Assembly (NCBI RefSeq): GCF_030161575.1
Contig: NZ_BSUL01000001.1
Coordinates: 1,302,001-1,366,000, forward strand
Source of the DNA: Arenivirga flava
GTDB taxonomy: Bacteria > Actinomycetota > Actinomycetes > Actinomycetales > Microbacteriaceae
Length of the DNA stretch: 64,000 nt
Direction of reading: 5' to 3'
Shown: positions 36,086-43,258 of the stretch, piece by piece
Layout: each line of letters starts with the position of its first letter
Position numbering within the stretch: the first letter of the stretch is position 1
Position numbers and translations under genes: made by a program
The notes under the pieces: generated by a model
The model's database searches: none
What the model saw: only the letters and a program-made list of their open reading frames with translations
What the model was told of the DNA's origin: nothing

Positions 36086-37666
36086 TCAGCCCGCCTGCAC
36101 GTCGTAGAGGTGGAAGCGCGACGCCGAGTCGAAGGCGAAGCCGGTGATGTCTGGCTGCGAGGCGTGCAGCTGGTAGACCTCGAGGATCGGGAACAGGTAG
36201 CCGTTCTCGATGATCAGCGCCTGCGCGTCGTCGAGCAGCGCCTGGCGCTCCTCGGGGTCGGCGGCCGCGGCCTGCGCGGTGACGAGCTGCTCGAGCTCGG
36301 CGTCCTCCACCACGGCCCAGTGCGAGGGCGCGGCCTGCGAGAACATGATGCGCAGCGCATCCGGGTCGGTGCGAGTGAGCGCGGCGAAGAGCATGTCGTA
36401 GCTGCGCTCGGCGATGGCACCGAAGAAGCCGCCGGCGTCGGTGAAGTCGATCTGCATGTCGACCCCGATCTCGAGGAGCTGGATCTGGATGAGCTCCATC
36501 ATCTCCTGCTCGTAGAAGCCGGTGGCGGTGAAGGTGAGGCGCTGGCCGTCCTTCTCGCGCACGCCGTCGGCGCCCTCGGCCCAGCCGGCCGCCTCGAGGG
36601 CCGCGATCGCGGCGTCGGCGTCGTAGCCCATCGCATCCGCCTGGCTCGTGAAGCCGGTGGTGCCGCTGCTCAGCGCGCTCGTCGGCACGTCGCCGCCCGA
36701 GTAGCCGAGGGTCTCGTTGATCTCCTCGCGGTCGATGCCGAGCTGCAGCGCCTGGCGCACCGCGTCGTCGGCGAGCACCGGGTTGGTGAGGTTCGGGATG
36801 AGGCTGGTCGGCACACCGGGGTTCGGCGCCGCGTAGATCTCGAAGTCGGCGGCGAAGCGCTGCTCGTCGAGGTACGGCAGCTCGCCGACGAAGTCGAACT
36901 CGCCCGACTGCAGGCCGCCGGTGCGCACGCTGTCCTCGGTGATGACCGGGAACTCGATGCGCTCGAGGTAGGCGTCACCCTCGTGCTCGCGCAGCTCGCT
37001 CGCCCAGGCGTAGCCCTCGCGCTTGTCCATCGAGACCTCGGCGTCGGGCGAGTAGGCGTCGTAGACGAACGGGCCGGTGCCGATGACGCCGTCCTGGCAG
37101 CGCGACTCGGGGGTCGCCTCGGTGCTGGCCTGGCTGACGATGCCGAGGCTCATGGTCGAGGCGCCCTGCAGGAACGCGGCGTTCGGCGCGGCGAAGTCGA
37201 CCGTGAAGCTCTGCGCGTCGGCGACCGTGGTGCCCTCGTAGCCGGCCAGGTACTGGTTGGCGAGGCTCGCGGTCGAGCCGTCGGCGGCCATCGCGACGAT
37301 CGCGTCGAAGTTGGCGGCGACGACCTCGGCGGTCAGCGCGCTGCCGTCGCTGAAGGTCACGTCGTCGCGCAGCGTGAAGGTGTACGCGGTGAGGTCGTCG
37401 TTGGTCTCGTACGACTCGGCGAGCCACGGCACGAACTCGCCGGTGGCCGGGTCCTGATCGACGAGCGAGTCGACGACCTGGCGGCCGATGTAGAGCGCCT
37501 GGGTCACGGTCGGCTGCTGCGGGTCGATGCAGGTGGGGTCGGTCTCGACGGCGAAGACGAGGGTGCCGTCGGTCGCCGTGCCGCCGCCGCCGGCGGAGCA
37601 GCCGGCGAGCAGCGCGATGGCGCCGGCAGCGGCGACGCCGCTGAGCGCGATGCGGGGGATGTTCAC
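36086..37666 (-). CDS. Family 5 solute-binding lipoprotein of a peptide-type ABC importer
   Basis: 526 aa. Signal peptide with lipobox LLAG-Cys23, a Gly-rich linker and then an SBP_bac_5 domain (PWLAESYETNDD, YTFTLRDDVTFSDG, GTGPFVYDAYSPD). It delivers a peptide, opine or similar small molecule to the permease pair. GTG start at 37664-37666 with AGGAA upstream. First gene of the importer operon; the amidohydrolase gene lies 143 bp upstream in the same direction and may feed the same pathway. Confidence 0.92.
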   Translation of the reverse strand: MNIPRIALSGVAAAGAIALLAGCSAGGGGTATDGTLVFAVETDPTCIDPQQPTVTQALYIGRQVVDSLVDQDPATGEFVPWLAESYETNDDLTAYTFTLRDDVTFSDGSALTAEVVAANFDAIVAMAADGSTASLANQYLAGYEGTTVADAQSFTVDFAAPNAAFLQGASTMSLGIVSQASTEATPESRCQDGVIGTGPFVYDAYSPDAEVSMDKREGYAWASELREHEGDAYLERIEFPVITEDSVRTGGLQSGEFDFVGELPYLDEQRFAADFEIYAAPNPGVPTSLIPNLTNPVLADDAVRQALQLGIDREEINETLGYSGGDVPTSALSSGTTGFTSQADAMGYDADAAIAALEAAGWAEGADGVREKDGQRLTFTATGFYEQEMMELIQIQLLEIGVDMQIDFTDAGGFFGAIAERSYDMLFAALTRTDPDALRIMFSQAAPSHWAVVEDAELEQLVTAQAAAADPEERQALLDDAQALIIENGYLFPILEVYQLHASQPDITGFAFDSASRFHLYDVQAG

Positions 37667-37809
37667 GAGGGGTTCCTACTCAGGGGTTCGGTGGTGCGCT
37701 GTGGGTTCTTGGTTGCAGCGGCCTCGTGGGCCGGGCATCCGTTGCGGGGGTGGGACAGCGGATGCGGGCCGCCGGCACGCGCGTCGTCGGGCGTGGGCGG
37801 GGGTCTGGT

Positions 37810-39105
37810 CTACTGCGGGGCGGCGACGTGCTCGGCGGCCGACACGGGCGAGGCCGGGGTCTGCCCCGCCGAGTCGCCCGCCGCGAGGACCGGCGCGGCG
37901 ATCGGGATCTCCCCACGCACGACGCGACCGCGGCTCACGACCGCGACGATCGCATCCGCTCGGAGGTCCTCGATGCGCTGCCAGGGGCGGCCGCGCAGCA
38001 GCACGAAGTCGGCGCCGAAGCCCGGCGCGAGGGTGCCGACCCGCTCGCCGAGCCCGACGGCGGCCGCGGCGTCGCTGGTCGCGGCGATGAGCGTGCGCTC
38101 GTCGCTCCAGCTGAACACGTCGCGCATGCGTCGGGTCTCGTCGAGCTGCTCGCCGAACTGCACCATCACGCCGTTCGCGTCGGTGCCGAGCACGAAACGC
38201 ACGCCCGCATCCGCTGCCCCGCCGAAGTTCGCGTCGCGCTCGGCGACGACCGCGACGGCCTTCTCGCGCGCCTCGTCGCCGACCGGGATCGTGCCGTCGG
38301 CGAGGCGGTCGTTGATGAGCAGCGTGGGCGCGACCGGCAGATTGCGCTCGACCGCGACGGGCCACAGCTCGGCGTCGAGGCCGGTGCCGTGCTCGATCGA
38401 GTCGACGCCCTCCTCGAGCGCGAGCTTGGCGGTCGGCTGGCTGTGCGAGTGCGCGGCGACCGGCATGCCGAGCGCGTGCGCCTCGTCGATGGTGGTGCGG
38501 ATCTCGTCGACCGTCTGGTTGCGCCAACCGACTTTGTCGCCCTGCGAGAGCACGCCCCCGCTCACGTGGATCTTGATGCCGTGAGCGCCCTTGCGCGCCC
38601 AGGTGCGCACGAGCTTGCGGCACTCGTCGGGGCTGTCGGCGACGGGGCGGCGGTGCGGGTACTGCGGCGGGATGAACAGGTCCCCGTGGCCGGCGGTCAT
38701 GCCCACCTGGCAGTGCACGACGAGGCGCGGGCCCACCTGGATGCCCTGCTCGAACACGCGGCTCACGGCGAGCTGGCGCTCGTCGCCGCCGAGCTCCCGC
38801 AGCGTGGTGACGCCGGCGCGCATCGCCTTCTGGGCGTTGGCGGCGATGTGGAAGACGAGCTCCTCGGGCGGGGTGACCAGCGACCAGTTGGAGTGCCAGC
38901 CGGGCGGCTCGTCCCCGGCATGGCCGTCGAGGTGCACGTGGGTGTCGACGAGGCCCGGGATGATCGAGAGCTCGTCGTCGTGCGCGGTGCCCTCGGGCTC
39001 GGCGCGCACCTCGAGGATCTCGTCGCCGCGCCACGCGAGGGTGACGACGCCGAGGTCGCGGTGACCGTCCCAGAGGCGGACGCGCTCGATGGACTGCTGT
39101 TTCAC
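37810..39105 (-). CDS. Amidohydrolase family protein (imidazolonepropionase/prolidase-like)
   Basis: 431 aa from the GTG at 39103-39105 with GGAG 8 bp upstream. Metal-dependent amidohydrolase signatures: VDTHVHLDGH (binuclear HxH), GIKIHVSGGV (bridging Lys), AAHSHS and IEHGTG (His ligands) and FVLGTDANG (catalytic Asp). Cytoplasmic. The group includes imidazolonepropionases and Xaa-Pro/Xaa-Arg dipeptidases. Position ahead of a peptide-type ABC importer and RidA suggests it hydrolyses the imported compound. The exact substrate is not predictable. Confidence 0.85.
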   Translation of the reverse strand: MKQQSIERVRLWDGHRDLGVVTLAWRGDEILEVRAEPEGTAHDDELSIIPGLVDTHVHLDGHAGDEPPGWHSNWSLVTPPEELVFHIAANAQKAMRAGVTTLRELGGDERQLAVSRVFEQGIQVGPRLVVHCQVGMTAGHGDLFIPPQYPHRRPVADSPDECRKLVRTWARKGAHGIKIHVSGGVLSQGDKVGWRNQTVDEIRTTIDEAHALGMPVAAHSHSQPTAKLALEEGVDSIEHGTGLDAELWPVAVERNLPVAPTLLINDRLADGTIPVGDEAREKAVAVVAERDANFGGAADAGVRFVLGTDANGVMVQFGEQLDETRRMRDVFSWSDERTLIAATSDAAAAVGLGERVGTLAPGFGADFVLLRGRPWQRIEDLRADAIVAVVSRGRVVRGEIPIAAPVLAAGDSAGQTPASPVSAAEHVAAPQ

Positions 39106-39152
39106 AGGGGTAGCTCCAAGGGGGTGTCGCGCTTGCCGATGAAGCAAGGGCG

Positions 39153-39165
39153 TTACTCAGAGTAA
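39153..39165. promoter_or_regulatory. Palindromic operator candidate before the amidohydrolase gene
   Basis: TTACTCAGAGTAA, two perfect 6-bp arms around one base, AT-rich in a GC-rich background, 48 bp upstream of the amidohydrolase start. On the minus strand TACTCT within it also resembles a -10 box. A binding site for the nearby XRE-cupin regulator is the simplest idea, unproven. Confidence 0.5.
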
Positions 39166-39329
39166 ACGATGCCGTGTTTCGGTGCGATTACGGATGGAAG
39201 CCGCATCCGCTCCTCCCCGCCCCGGCGCGATCGAGGGTGCGGGCACGGGCGCGCTGGCGCGGGCCGCCCACCGCCCGCCGACGCGCTGGTCCGGTCCCAT
39301 GGCGCGTCCGCCGCCCTCACGCAATGGCA

Positions 39330-39449
39330 CGCTCGTCCGCTCGTGCGCTCGTCCGCTCGTCCGCTCGTCCGCTCGTGCTCGCGTGCTCGTGCGCGCGTGC
39401 GCTCGCGTGCTCGTGCGCTCGTGTGCTCGCGTGCTCGTGTGCTCGTGTG
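39330..39449. repeat. Imperfect 8-bp tandem array (CGCTCGTS-type)
   Basis: About 15 units of 8 bp. The first six are CGCTCGTC or CGCTCGTG; later ones drift to CTCGCGTG, CTCGTGCG and CTCGTGTG. The unit is not a multiple of three and all frames are low complexity, so it is non-coding. Confidence 0.85.
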
Positions 39450-39511
39450 CACCGTGCCCGCCAACGCACCCGTGCGCACCACGTCCTCGCCGCACTGCAA
39501 CCACCCACCCC

Positions 39512-39570
39512 TCGAGTTGCCACGAATGGCTGCCTTGCAGGGCGCAAACCAGCCATTCGTGGCAACTCGA
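39512..39570. repeat. Dispersed palindrome, copy 1
   Basis: Perfect 21-bp arms (39512-39532 and 39550-39570) around 17 nt. Left arm TCGAGTTGCCACGAATGGCT plus G. Same family as 39661, 42224, 46681, 47877 and 48052, differing by an A for G in the GCCACG step on both arms, i.e. a compensated change. Confidence 0.95.
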
Positions 39571-39660
39571 CGGCCAGCGGCACGGCAGCAGGAGCAGCAA
39601 GAGCGGCACTGCAGTGGCAGCAGCCAGAGGGCGGGCGGATGCGCGCATCCGCTTCTTCAC

Positions 39661-39717
39661 CGAGTTACCGCGAATGGCTGCTCAGCGCCCCTCGATCCAG
39701 CCGTTCGCGGCAATTCG
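39661..39717. repeat. Dispersed palindrome, copy 2
   Basis: Arms CGAGTTACCGCGAATGGCTG (39661-39680) and CAGCCGTTCGCGGCAATTCG (39698-39717), 17-nt spacer. It is the most diverged copy, with mismatches in two to three arm positions, some of which remain G-T pairable in RNA. Confidence 0.9.
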
Positions 39718-39764
39718 ACGCGCCACACGCCGCAGGGTCGAGCGGATGGGCGAGCCGGCGACGC

Positions 39765-40406
39765 TCAGACGCCGGACGGGTTCACGAGCAGGTAGCGCAC
39801 CGGGGGCTCGATGACGCGGGTCGGGCCGTGCGGGGCCTCGGCGTCGAGCAGCACCGAGTCGCCGGCGCGCAGCTCCCAGCGGCGGTCGCCGTGCTGGTAC
39901 TCGAGCGCGCCCTCGAGCATGAGCAGGAACTCGACGCCCGCGTGCTCGTAGATCGGCAGCTCGGTCGCGTCGGCCGAGAACTCGACCATGAGGGGTTCCA
40001 GCGAGGGGCCGGATGCACTGAGGATGCTGCCGAGCGAGCGGTACGCGTGCCCGCGTGCCGTGCCCGAGCGCACCACCGGCGCGCCCTGCCCGTCGCGCAC
40101 CACGATCGCGCTGGGGCGCGCCTCAGCGCCGCGGAACAGCGACGCGACCGGTACCTCGAGGGCCGCGGCGAGCCGTTGGATCGTCGTCAGGCTCGACGAG
40201 ATCGACGCCGACTCGATGCGGCTCACCATCGCCGGCGAGATGCCCGCCGCCGCGGCGAGCTGCGCCGCGCTCAGGCCGCGCGCCGTGCGCAGCACGCGCA
40301 CGCGGCGGGCGACGGCGTGCTCGAGGCCGGGTTCCTGCTCGGGGCGGTGGTCGAGCGGCGCGACGACCGCGTCGATCGCAGCCGCGTCCGCGCGTCCATC
40401 CGTCAT
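39765..40406 (-). CDS. XRE-family regulator with C-terminal cupin domain
   Basis: 213 aa. The N-terminal helix-turn-helix (LRTARGLSAAQLAAAAGISP and MVSRIESASIS, about 40-72) is followed by a cupin beta-barrel (about 105-205) with PIYEHAGVEFLLMLEGALEY. This is the common HTH-cupin architecture that senses a small molecule. It is located upstream of the amidohydrolase/peptide importer genes in the same direction, with the palindrome at 39153-39165 between them, so local control is likely. ATG at 40404-40406; further upstream frames run into tandem repeats. Confidence 0.88.
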   Translation of the reverse strand: MTDGRADAAAIDAVVAPLDHRPEQEPGLEHAVARRVRVLRTARGLSAAQLAAAAGISPAMVSRIESASISSSLTTIQRLAAALEVPVASLFRGAEARPSAIVVRDGQGAPVVRSGTARGHAYRSLGSILSASGPSLEPLMVEFSADATELPIYEHAGVEFLLMLEGALEYQHGDRRWELRAGDSVLLDAEAPHGPTRVIEPPVRYLLVNPSGV

Positions 40407-40457
40407 GCCGCCCACCGCTCCCCGCATCCGCTCGGCACCCAGTCTGCCGCGACACGC

Positions 40458-40622
40458 ATGCGCTCGACGCTCGGTGCAGCAGGCGCACCCATCCGCTGGA
40501 CGCTCGGTACAGCAGACGCACGCACCCGCTCGACGTCCGGTGCAGCAGGCGCACCGATCCGCTCGACATCCGATGCAGCAGGCGCACCGATCCGCTCGGC
40601 GTCCGGTGGAGCAGGCGCGCGC
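40458..40622. repeat. Five-copy 33-bp tandem repeat between regulator and lpdA
   Basis: Units at 40458, 40491, 40524, 40557 and 40590, each close to ATCCGCTCGACGTCCGGTGC followed by AGCAGGCGCACCG. Divergence of a few bases per copy. Both strands read through as 11-residue repeats, but no start with a ribosome site or family similarity supports a gene. It occupies most of the gap between the XRE-cupin start and the lpdA stop. Confidence 0.92.
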
Positions 40623-40632
40623 ATCCGCCGGC

Positions 40633-42072
40633 TCAGATCTTGACCAGGTGCATCGCCCGCGCCGCCTCGCCGATCGCACCCGTCAGCGACGGGTAGACCG
40701 TGAACGACGCCGCGACCTGGTCCACCGTGAGCCGGTGCTCGACGGCGAGCGTGATCGGGTAGATGAGCTCGCTGGCCCGCGGCGCGACGATCACGCCGCC
40801 GATGACGGTGCCCGAGCCGGTGCGGGCGAAGAGCTTGACGAAACCGTCCTTGATGCCCTGCATCTTCGCGCGCGGGTTCGCCGCGAGCGGCACCTTGTAG
40901 ATCTCGCCCTGGGCGATGCCCTCCTCGATCTGGCGCTGCGTCCATCCGACGGTCGCGATCTCGGGCTGGGTGAAGATGTTGCTCGAGACGTTGCGCAGCT
41001 CGATCGGCTGCACGGCGTCGCCCATGGCGTGGAACACGGCGGTGCGGCCCTGCATCGAGGCGACGGATGCGAGCGGCAGCACGTCGCTGCAGTCACCGGC
41101 CGCGTAGATGCTCGGCACGCTCGTGCGCGCCACGCGGTTGGTGCGGATGTGCCCGCTCGGGTTGAGCTGCACCCCCGCCTCCTCGAGGCCGATGCCGGCC
41201 GTGTTCGGGATCGAGCCGACCGCCATGAGGCAGTGGCTGCCCTCGACGACGCGGCCGTCGCTGAGTGTGACGACCACCTTGTCGCCATCGCGCACGACGG
41301 ACTCGGCGCGGCTCTTCGCGAGGAGGTTCAGGCCGTTGCGGGTGAGCACCGACTCGAGCACGCGCGCGGCGTCCTCGTCCTCGCCGGGCAGCACCTGGTC
41401 GCGGCTGGAGACCAGCGTCACCTTGGCCCCGAGCGTCAGGTAGGCGCTCGCGAACTCGGCGCCGGTGACGCCCGAGCCGATCACGACGAGGTGCTCGGGC
41501 AGGTCGGCGAGGTTGTAGAGCTGCTTCCAGGTGAGGATGCGCTCGCCGTCCGGTCTGGCGCTGTCGAGCTCGCGCGGGCTGGCGCCGACGCTCACGATGA
41601 TGGTGTCGGCGTCGATCTCGTCGAAGTCGGTGGCCTTCGAGCCCTGGCCCGCGGAGACGATCACGCGATTGGCGCCGTCGAGGCGCCCGTCGCCCTGCAC
41701 CACTCGCACGCCGGCGCGGATGAGGTTCGACTTCATGTCCTCGCTCTGCTGGCGGGCGAGGCGCAGCAGCCGCTGGTTGACCGCCTGCAGGTTGACCGCG
41801 ACCTCGGGGCGCACGGCGCGGCCGTTCTCCCCGCGCGTGAAGAACTGCACGCCCAGGTCGGCGGCCTCGCCGATCGCGTTCGTGGCCTCGGCCGTGGCGA
41901 TGAGCGTCTTCGAGGGCACGACATCGGTGATGACCGCGTTGCCGCCGACGCCGGTGCGCTCGACGAGCGTGACCTCGGCGCCGAGCTGCGCCGCGGTGAG
42001 CGCCGCCTCGTAGCCGCCGGGGCCGCCGCCCAGGACGGCGATGCGTTGCTTGCGATCGAAGACGTCAGCCAT
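40633..42072 (-). CDS. lpdA: NAD(P)H-quinone dehydrogenase of the mycobacterial LpdA type
   Basis: 479 aa flavoprotein. FAD-binding GGGPGGYEAA (15-24), NAD-binding GSGVTGAEFA and the FAD-closing IYAAGDCSDVLPLAS. In place of the CxxxxC disulfide of true lipoamide dehydrogenases it has GGNAVITDVVPSK, as in mycobacterial LpdA (Rv3303c type), which reduces quinones. It should therefore not act in the pyruvate dehydrogenase complex. ATG at 42070-42072; ATGs at 42081 and 42084 are alternatives. Monocistronic, divergent from the purine phosphorylase gene. Confidence 0.9.
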   Translation of the reverse strand: MADVFDRKQRIAVLGGGPGGYEAALTAAQLGAEVTLVERTGVGGNAVITDVVPSKTLIATAEATNAIGEAADLGVQFFTRGENGRAVRPEVAVNLQAVNQRLLRLARQQSEDMKSNLIRAGVRVVQGDGRLDGANRVIVSAGQGSKATDFDEIDADTIIVSVGASPRELDSARPDGERILTWKQLYNLADLPEHLVVIGSGVTGAEFASAYLTLGAKVTLVSSRDQVLPGEDEDAARVLESVLTRNGLNLLAKSRAESVVRDGDKVVVTLSDGRVVEGSHCLMAVGSIPNTAGIGLEEAGVQLNPSGHIRTNRVARTSVPSIYAAGDCSDVLPLASVASMQGRTAVFHAMGDAVQPIELRNVSSNIFTQPEIATVGWTQRQIEEGIAQGEIYKVPLAANPRAKMQGIKDGFVKLFARTGSGTVIGGVIVAPRASELIYPITLAVEHRLTVDQVAASFTVYPSLTGAIGEAARAMHLVKI

Positions 42073-42142
42073 GCCGTCCATCATCCCGGGCCGGGGTGAC
42101 GCGACCAAACCCGACGCCCCGCGCCCGGCGCGCGGTTCCGCA

Positions 42143-42198
42143 CCTCCGCGCCTCCGCGCCTCCGCGCGCCCGCGCCTCCGTGCCTCCGTGTCTCCGCA
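42143..42198. repeat. 8-bp tandem array (CCTCCGCG)
   Basis: Seven units: three perfect CCTCCGCG, one CGCCCGCG, two CCTCCGTG and one TCTCCGCA. Non-coding, same period as the array at 39330. Confidence 0.85.
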
Positions 42199-42223
42199 TC
42201 GACGCGACGACGCCCTGAGCACG

Positions 42224-42282
42224 TCGAGTTGCCGCGAACGGCTGCCTCGACGGCTTCGGAACGACCATTCGCGGCAACTCGA
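42224..42282. repeat. Dispersed palindrome, copy 3
   Basis: Left arm 42224-42244 (TCGAGTTGCCGCGAACGGCT plus G), right arm 42262-42282 (CGACCATTCGCGGCAACTCG plus A). The right arm ends in CGACCA rather than CAGCCA, the second subtype also seen in copies 4 and 6. Confidence 0.95.
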
Positions 42283-42301
42283 GTGCAGGGTGCGAGCCGA
42301 T

Positions 42302-42337
42302 GGGCGGCACGACGGGCGGCACGACGGGCGGCACGAC
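42302..42337. repeat. Three-copy 12-bp tandem repeat
   Basis: GGGCGGCACGAC repeated three times without mismatch, 20 bp after the palindrome at 42224-42282. Confidence 0.9.
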
Positions 42338-42377
42338 GGTCGACGCAGGCCCGCTCGAACGCACGTGCCGGGGCGCA

Positions 42378-42419
42378 GGCGAGCGGATGCGCGCCGCGAC
42401 GGCCCCGCATCCGCTCGCC
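42378..42419. promoter_or_regulatory. Inverted repeat directly upstream of punA
   Basis: Perfect 14-bp arms GGCGAGCGGATGCG (42378-42391) and CGCATCCGCTCGCC (42406-42419) around 14 nt, ending 14 bp before the punA ATG. It could be a protein-binding site or a hairpin in upstream transcripts. The arm contains the GAGCGGATGC motif that also forms the terminator at 44963-44999. Confidence 0.6.
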
Positions 42420-42433
42420 CGTAGAATCGCGGG

Positions 42434-43258
42434 ATGAGCACGCATCCCCTCGACGCCGCCGGAGCAGACCCCTTCGAGATCGCGAAGGAGGCGGCCGCGC
42501 AGATCGCGGAGCGCAGCGGCATCGAGCGACACGACGTGGCGCTGACGCTGGGCAGCGGATGGGCCAAGGCCGCCGATCTGCTCGGCGAGACCGTCGCCGA
42601 GATCCCGGCCGGCGACATCGTCGGCTTCAGCAAGCCGGCCGTGGTCGGCCACGTCGGCACGCTGCGCTCGGTCGCGCTGCCGAGCGGCAAGCACGCCCTC
42701 GTCATCGGCGCCCGCACCCACTACTACGAGAACCACGGCGTGCGCCGCGTGGTGCACTCGGTACGCACGGCAGCCGCGACCGGGGCGAGCGTCATGGTGC
42801 TCACCAACGGCGCCGGCGGCATCAAGCCGACCTGGAAGCCCGGGCAGCCCGTGCTCATCAGCGACCACCTGAACCTCACCGCCGACTCGCCCATCGAGGG
42901 CGCGAACTTCGTCGACCTGACCGACCTCTACTCGGCCCGCCTGCGCGCGGTCGCACGCGAGGTCGACCCGACCCTCGACGACGGCGTCTACGTGCAGTTC
43001 CGCGGGCCACACTACGAGACGCCGGCCGAGGTGCAGATGGCCAAGACGCTCGGCGGCCACATCGTCGGCATGTCGACCGCGCTCGAGGCGATCGCGGCCC
43101 GTCAGGCCGGCATGGAGGTGCTCGGCTTCTCGCTCATCACCAACCTGGCGGCGGGCATCCAGGAGACCCCGCTCTCGCACGCCGAGGTGCTCGAGGCTGG
43201 CCGCGAGGCCGAGGGCCGTATCAGCGGGCTGCTCGCGAAGATCGTGGGCACGCTGTGA
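42434..43258 (+). CDS. punA: Purine nucleoside phosphorylase
   Basis: 274 aa, trimeric PNP family. LTLGSGWAKAA at the phosphate site, VVGHVGTLR, the THYYENHG loop, MVLTNGAGGI, FRGPHYETPAE and VGMSTALEAI. It cleaves inosine, guanosine and deoxy forms to base plus (deoxy)ribose-1-phosphate. Its stop overlaps the start of the phosphosugar mutase gene (GTGA at 43255-43258), consistent with handing ribose-1-phosphate to the next enzyme. Part of a wider nucleoside salvage region. Confidence 0.95.
   Translation: MSTHPLDAAGADPFEIAKEAAAQIAERSGIERHDVALTLGSGWAKAADLLGETVAEIPAGDIVGFSKPAVVGHVGTLRSVALPSGKHALVIGARTHYYENHGVRRVVHSVRTAAATGASVMVLTNGAGGIKPTWKPGQPVLISDHLNLTADSPIEGANFVDLTDLYSARLRAVAREVDPTLDDGVYVQFRGPHYETPAEVQMAKTLGGHIVGMSTALEAIAARQAGMEVLGFSLITNLAAGIQETPLSHAEVLEAGREAEGRISGLLAKIVGTL

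Larger units (their letters stand above)
39106..39764. other. Gene-free stretch with operator candidate, 8-bp tandem repeats and two palindromes
   Basis: 659 bp between the amidohydrolase and the XRE-cupin gene. It contains the palindrome at 39153-39165, an octamer-like tandem array at 39330-39449 and two copies of the 57-59 bp dispersed palindrome (39512-39570, 39661-39717). Open frames here encode only low-complexity Arg/Ser/Thr peptides generated by the repeats, so I see no gene. Confidence 0.8.
42073..42433. other. Gene-free stretch with short repeats, palindrome and hairpin
   Basis: 361 bp between divergent lpdA and punA. Holds an 8-bp array (42143-42198), a dispersed palindrome (42224-42282), three 12-bp repeats (42302-42337) and a 14-bp inverted repeat (42378-42419) just before punA. 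No convincing promoter boxes apart from TAGAAT at 42422-42427, 6 nt upstream of the punA ATG, which may be a -10 for a leaderless transcript. Confidence 0.75.

Noticed and set aside
39170..39660. Arg/Thr/Ser-rich repetitive open frames
   Set aside because: They arise from the 8-bp array in all frames, lack ribosome sites and show no protein-like composition.
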